DNA from: Murdochiella sp. Marseille-P8839
GTDB taxonomy: Bacteria > Bacillota > Clostridia > Tissierellales > Peptoniphilaceae
DNA length: 64,000 nt
Direction of reading: 5' to 3'
Assembly: GCA_019753405.1 (NCBI GenBank)
Contig: JAIKLF010000002.1
Coordinates: forward strand, 197,985-261,984
Shown: in pieces, positions 62,947 to 64,000 of the stretch
Numbering within the stretch: the stretch's first letter is position 1
Layout of the letters: each line of letters begins with the position of its first letter
Notes under the pieces: generated by a model
What the model was told of the DNA's origin: nothing
Database searches by the model: none
What the model saw: the letters and a program-made list of their open reading frames with translations, nothing else
Program-made: the position numbers and the translations under genes

Positions 62947-63140
62947 AAATAGAAATGAAGCGATTCGGAAAAACCTTCGAACAAGAGAAAGATAAGCAAA
63001 AGAGAAATAATGCTCTTTTTGGGGTAATTGTTTTCCTTATTATCTCCATTGTGGTGGTTACCCTTATATCGATCGGTGTTGAAACTGCTATCAGATATTG
63101 TGTTGTTCTTGGCAGGAAGAGACTTGGGTTGTGTCAGTAG
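62943..63140 (+). CDS. Small single-pass membrane protein
   Basis: 65-residue protein with a basic, charged N-terminus (KRFGKTFEQEKDKQKRNN) and one membrane helix (ALFGVIVFLIISIVVVTLIS), then a short tail. Unrecognised. The ATG overlaps the TIGR02391 stop (ATGA), so it belongs to the same operon. Its 3' end overlaps the next open frame by 10 bases. The two could alternatively be one gene split by a frameshift near 63110, because the next frame's GRxETW..YWGG stretch would continue naturally. Confidence 0.6.
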   Translation: MKIEMKRFGKTFEQEKDKQKRNNALFGVIVFLIISIVVVTLISIGVETAIRYCVVLGRKRLGLCQ

Positions 63141-63508
63141 TTTCATACTGGGGTGGTATTATCGGCGGCGTAGTTTCCGGCATACTTTCTTTTCTTGGTG
63201 TCTTTTATACGATTCGATATTACAAAGAATCAGATGCACAGAAAGAAAGAGCAGCAATACAGCCGTTCCTTTTGGTTGAACTCGCGCAAGATCCACGGCA
63301 TGAGTTAAGTACTGGATTTAGCCTTGGAAACCGTACCGATGATAAAGAAAAAAAGAAAACTATTAATGTAATTATAAAGAATATAGAACACGGGTTCGCA
63401 AAAACATTAGTCATCCACACAGGGTTTAACGTGGGAGGGAATGCATTTAATAGAGTTATTACTGTTGGGGGGGGGCGCATATACATTCTTCGTTCTAAAC
63501 AAGGATAA
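63131..63508 (+). CDS. Membrane-anchored protein truncated at a G9 tract
   Basis: From GTG 63131 the frame gives VSYWGGIIGGVVSGILSFLG, a Gly-rich membrane helix, then FYTIRYYKESDAQKERAAIQ, PFLLVELAQ and a soluble domain (KKTINVIIKNIEHGFAKTLV). This layout is common in small membrane proteins near phage and defence genes. The frame passes through nine G residues (63467-63475) and stops after 11 more codons. With one G fewer it would continue through a plausible 50-residue end. AGGAAGAG lies 9 bases before the GTG. No function is known to me. Confidence 0.6.
   Translation: MSVVSYWGGIIGGVVSGILSFLGVFYTIRYYKESDAQKERAAIQPFLLVELAQDPRHELSTGFSLGNRTDDKEKKKTINVIIKNIEHGFAKTLVIHTGFNVGGNAFNRVITVGGGRIYILRSKQG
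63467..63475 (+). repeat. Homopolymer G9 inside the last operon gene
   Basis: Nine consecutive G bases in coding sequence. Eight would restore the frame to the longer C-terminus. Tracts of this length are prone to slippage and to sequencing error. Confidence 0.9.
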
Positions 63509-63644
63509 TCTTCAAGACGGCGTTTCTTTTTCTCTGCAGTATATTGACTCAATGACAAATGAGTATGTACAAGAGTACACCATAAAAACAGTGCACAGCG
63601 CCATCAATATTGAGTGTGGTTATCCTCGATTGATAAAACAATAA
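63476..63644 (+). other. Out-of-frame C-terminal part of the G9 gene
   Basis: In the frame reached by losing one G the product continues GGGAYTFFVLNKDNLQDGV and then SFSLQYIDSMTNEYVQEY, ending IECGYPRLIKQ-TAA. The alternating hydrophobic pattern fits a beta-rich domain continuing from FNVGGNAFNRVITV. Confidence 0.6.
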
Positions 63645-63924
63645 TATTCTTCTCTGTGCGTGTGCCGTAATGTTTAATTTCCCAAATTGTATCCGGTACC
63701 CCCAAAAACCGTGACAACACAATGACAACAGGAATTATGATACACAGTAATTCTTTGATAATCTAAGTAATCCTGATAATCGGAGCTAAACGGTCTATAC
63801 AAAATCGTTTAGATTACGGTTTCGGGGAGCGAATGGGAGTAATTAAAAACAGGCTGTAAAGCCTTATAAATAGCCGTTTTGTGAGCGTTGTGCTTGCAAA
63901 ACGCTTGCAGATTTTAGAAATACG
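63645..63924. other. AT-rich non-coding stretch after the RT cassette
   Basis: No credible gene. A 7-bp dyad (CTAAACG ... CGTTTAG, about 63787-63812) and the related near-repeats CGTTTTGTGAGCG and CAAAACGCTTGCAG (63880-63911) suggest structured RNA or a mobile-element end. Confidence 0.35.
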
Positions 63925-63958
63925 TCACCTAAAGAGTAATTCTTTGGGTGATTTTTTT
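63925..63958 (+). terminator. Rho-independent terminator
   Basis: TCACCTAAAGA / TCTTTGGGTGA stem with one G-U pair and T7. It lies 280 bases downstream of the last frame, so it may end the RT operon transcript or a separate small RNA. Confidence 0.8.
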
Positions 63959-64000
63959 GTAATTAACAATGCTACAGGGGGGCGTAGCATTGTTAATTAC
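63959..64000. repeat. Perfect 17-bp inverted repeat at the window edge
   Basis: GTAATTAACAATGCTAC and its exact complement flank the 8-base loop AGGGGGGC. The dyad ends exactly at the last base of the window, so it may be longer. It could be a transposon or island end, or a dispersed palindromic repeat. Confidence 0.7.

Overview
The window is a 64 kb piece of a low-to-medium GC Gram-positive (Firmicutes) chromosome. Evidence for this is the LPXTG-like surface protein, the strong AAGGAGG-type ribosome sites, the dnaE-pfkA-pyk and ctpA-uvrB-uvrA gene orders, a pyruvate kinase with the extra C-terminal domain, and the IolR-like regulator. The gene content fits a fermentative anaerobe, possibly a Peptoniphilaceae-type anaerobic coccus. 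That taxonomic guess rests on overall impression and was not tested by a search.

Layout. 1-5.4 kb: housekeeping genes (end of metG, tatD, rnmV, ksgA, a glutaredoxin, a DUF1858 protein on the other strand, an M18 aminopeptidase). 5.5-9.1 kb: a 1215-residue sortase-type surface protein. 9.2-10.1 kb: no convincing gene, but a three-unit 55-bp tandem repeat and a terminator-like palindrome. 10.1-19.1 kb: a complete type I-C CRISPR-Cas locus (cas3, cas5c, cas8c, cas7c, cas4, cas1, cas2, ten repeats). It ends abruptly inside a fragment of an electron-transfer flavoprotein alpha gene. 19.2-21.6 kb: a DDAH-family hydrolase and an AAA/DUF4143 ATPase preceded by seven exact-period 23-bp repeats. 21.7-31.1 kb: an IolR-like repressor divergent from a catabolic operon that joins the lower inositol pathway (iolJ, iolC, mmsA/iolA) to a TRAP transporter and two oxidoreductases. 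31.2-60.5 kb: mostly core genes: ogt, feoA, an rRNA methyltransferase, a PP2C phosphatase, pgi, deoD-deoC, a Nudix hydrolase, sirtuin, dnaE-pfkA-pyk, tdk, ctpA-uvrB-uvrA, tadA, a CPBP protease, ppk, a HAD phosphatase, a MaoC-like protein and guaA. 60.5-64 kb: an AT-rich accessory cassette after guaA with a reverse transcriptase, an HEPN-like TIGR02391 protein and small membrane proteins, ending in a perfect 17-bp inverted repeat at the window edge.

Most striking observation. Between cas3 and cas5c, on the minus strand, lies a solitary CRISPR-repeat-like hairpin carrying the exact 12-nt 3' end of the array repeat. The sequence after it works as a short spacer: it matches 15 of the first 16 positions (17 of 21) of the cas5c promoter -10 region, next to a 5'-TTC-3' motif, the type I-C PAM. 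This is the architecture expected of a CreR-type crRNA-like regulator by which Cascade represses its own operon.

Other highlights are the split of the array into five repeats with one loop base and five with another, the array/etfA junction, the 23-bp repeat array, the reverse transcriptase + Rx4H protein cassette with a G9 tract that breaks the last gene, and the TRAP-linked iol pathway lacking the inositol-specific enzymes. All calls come from reading the sequence; no database searches were run.
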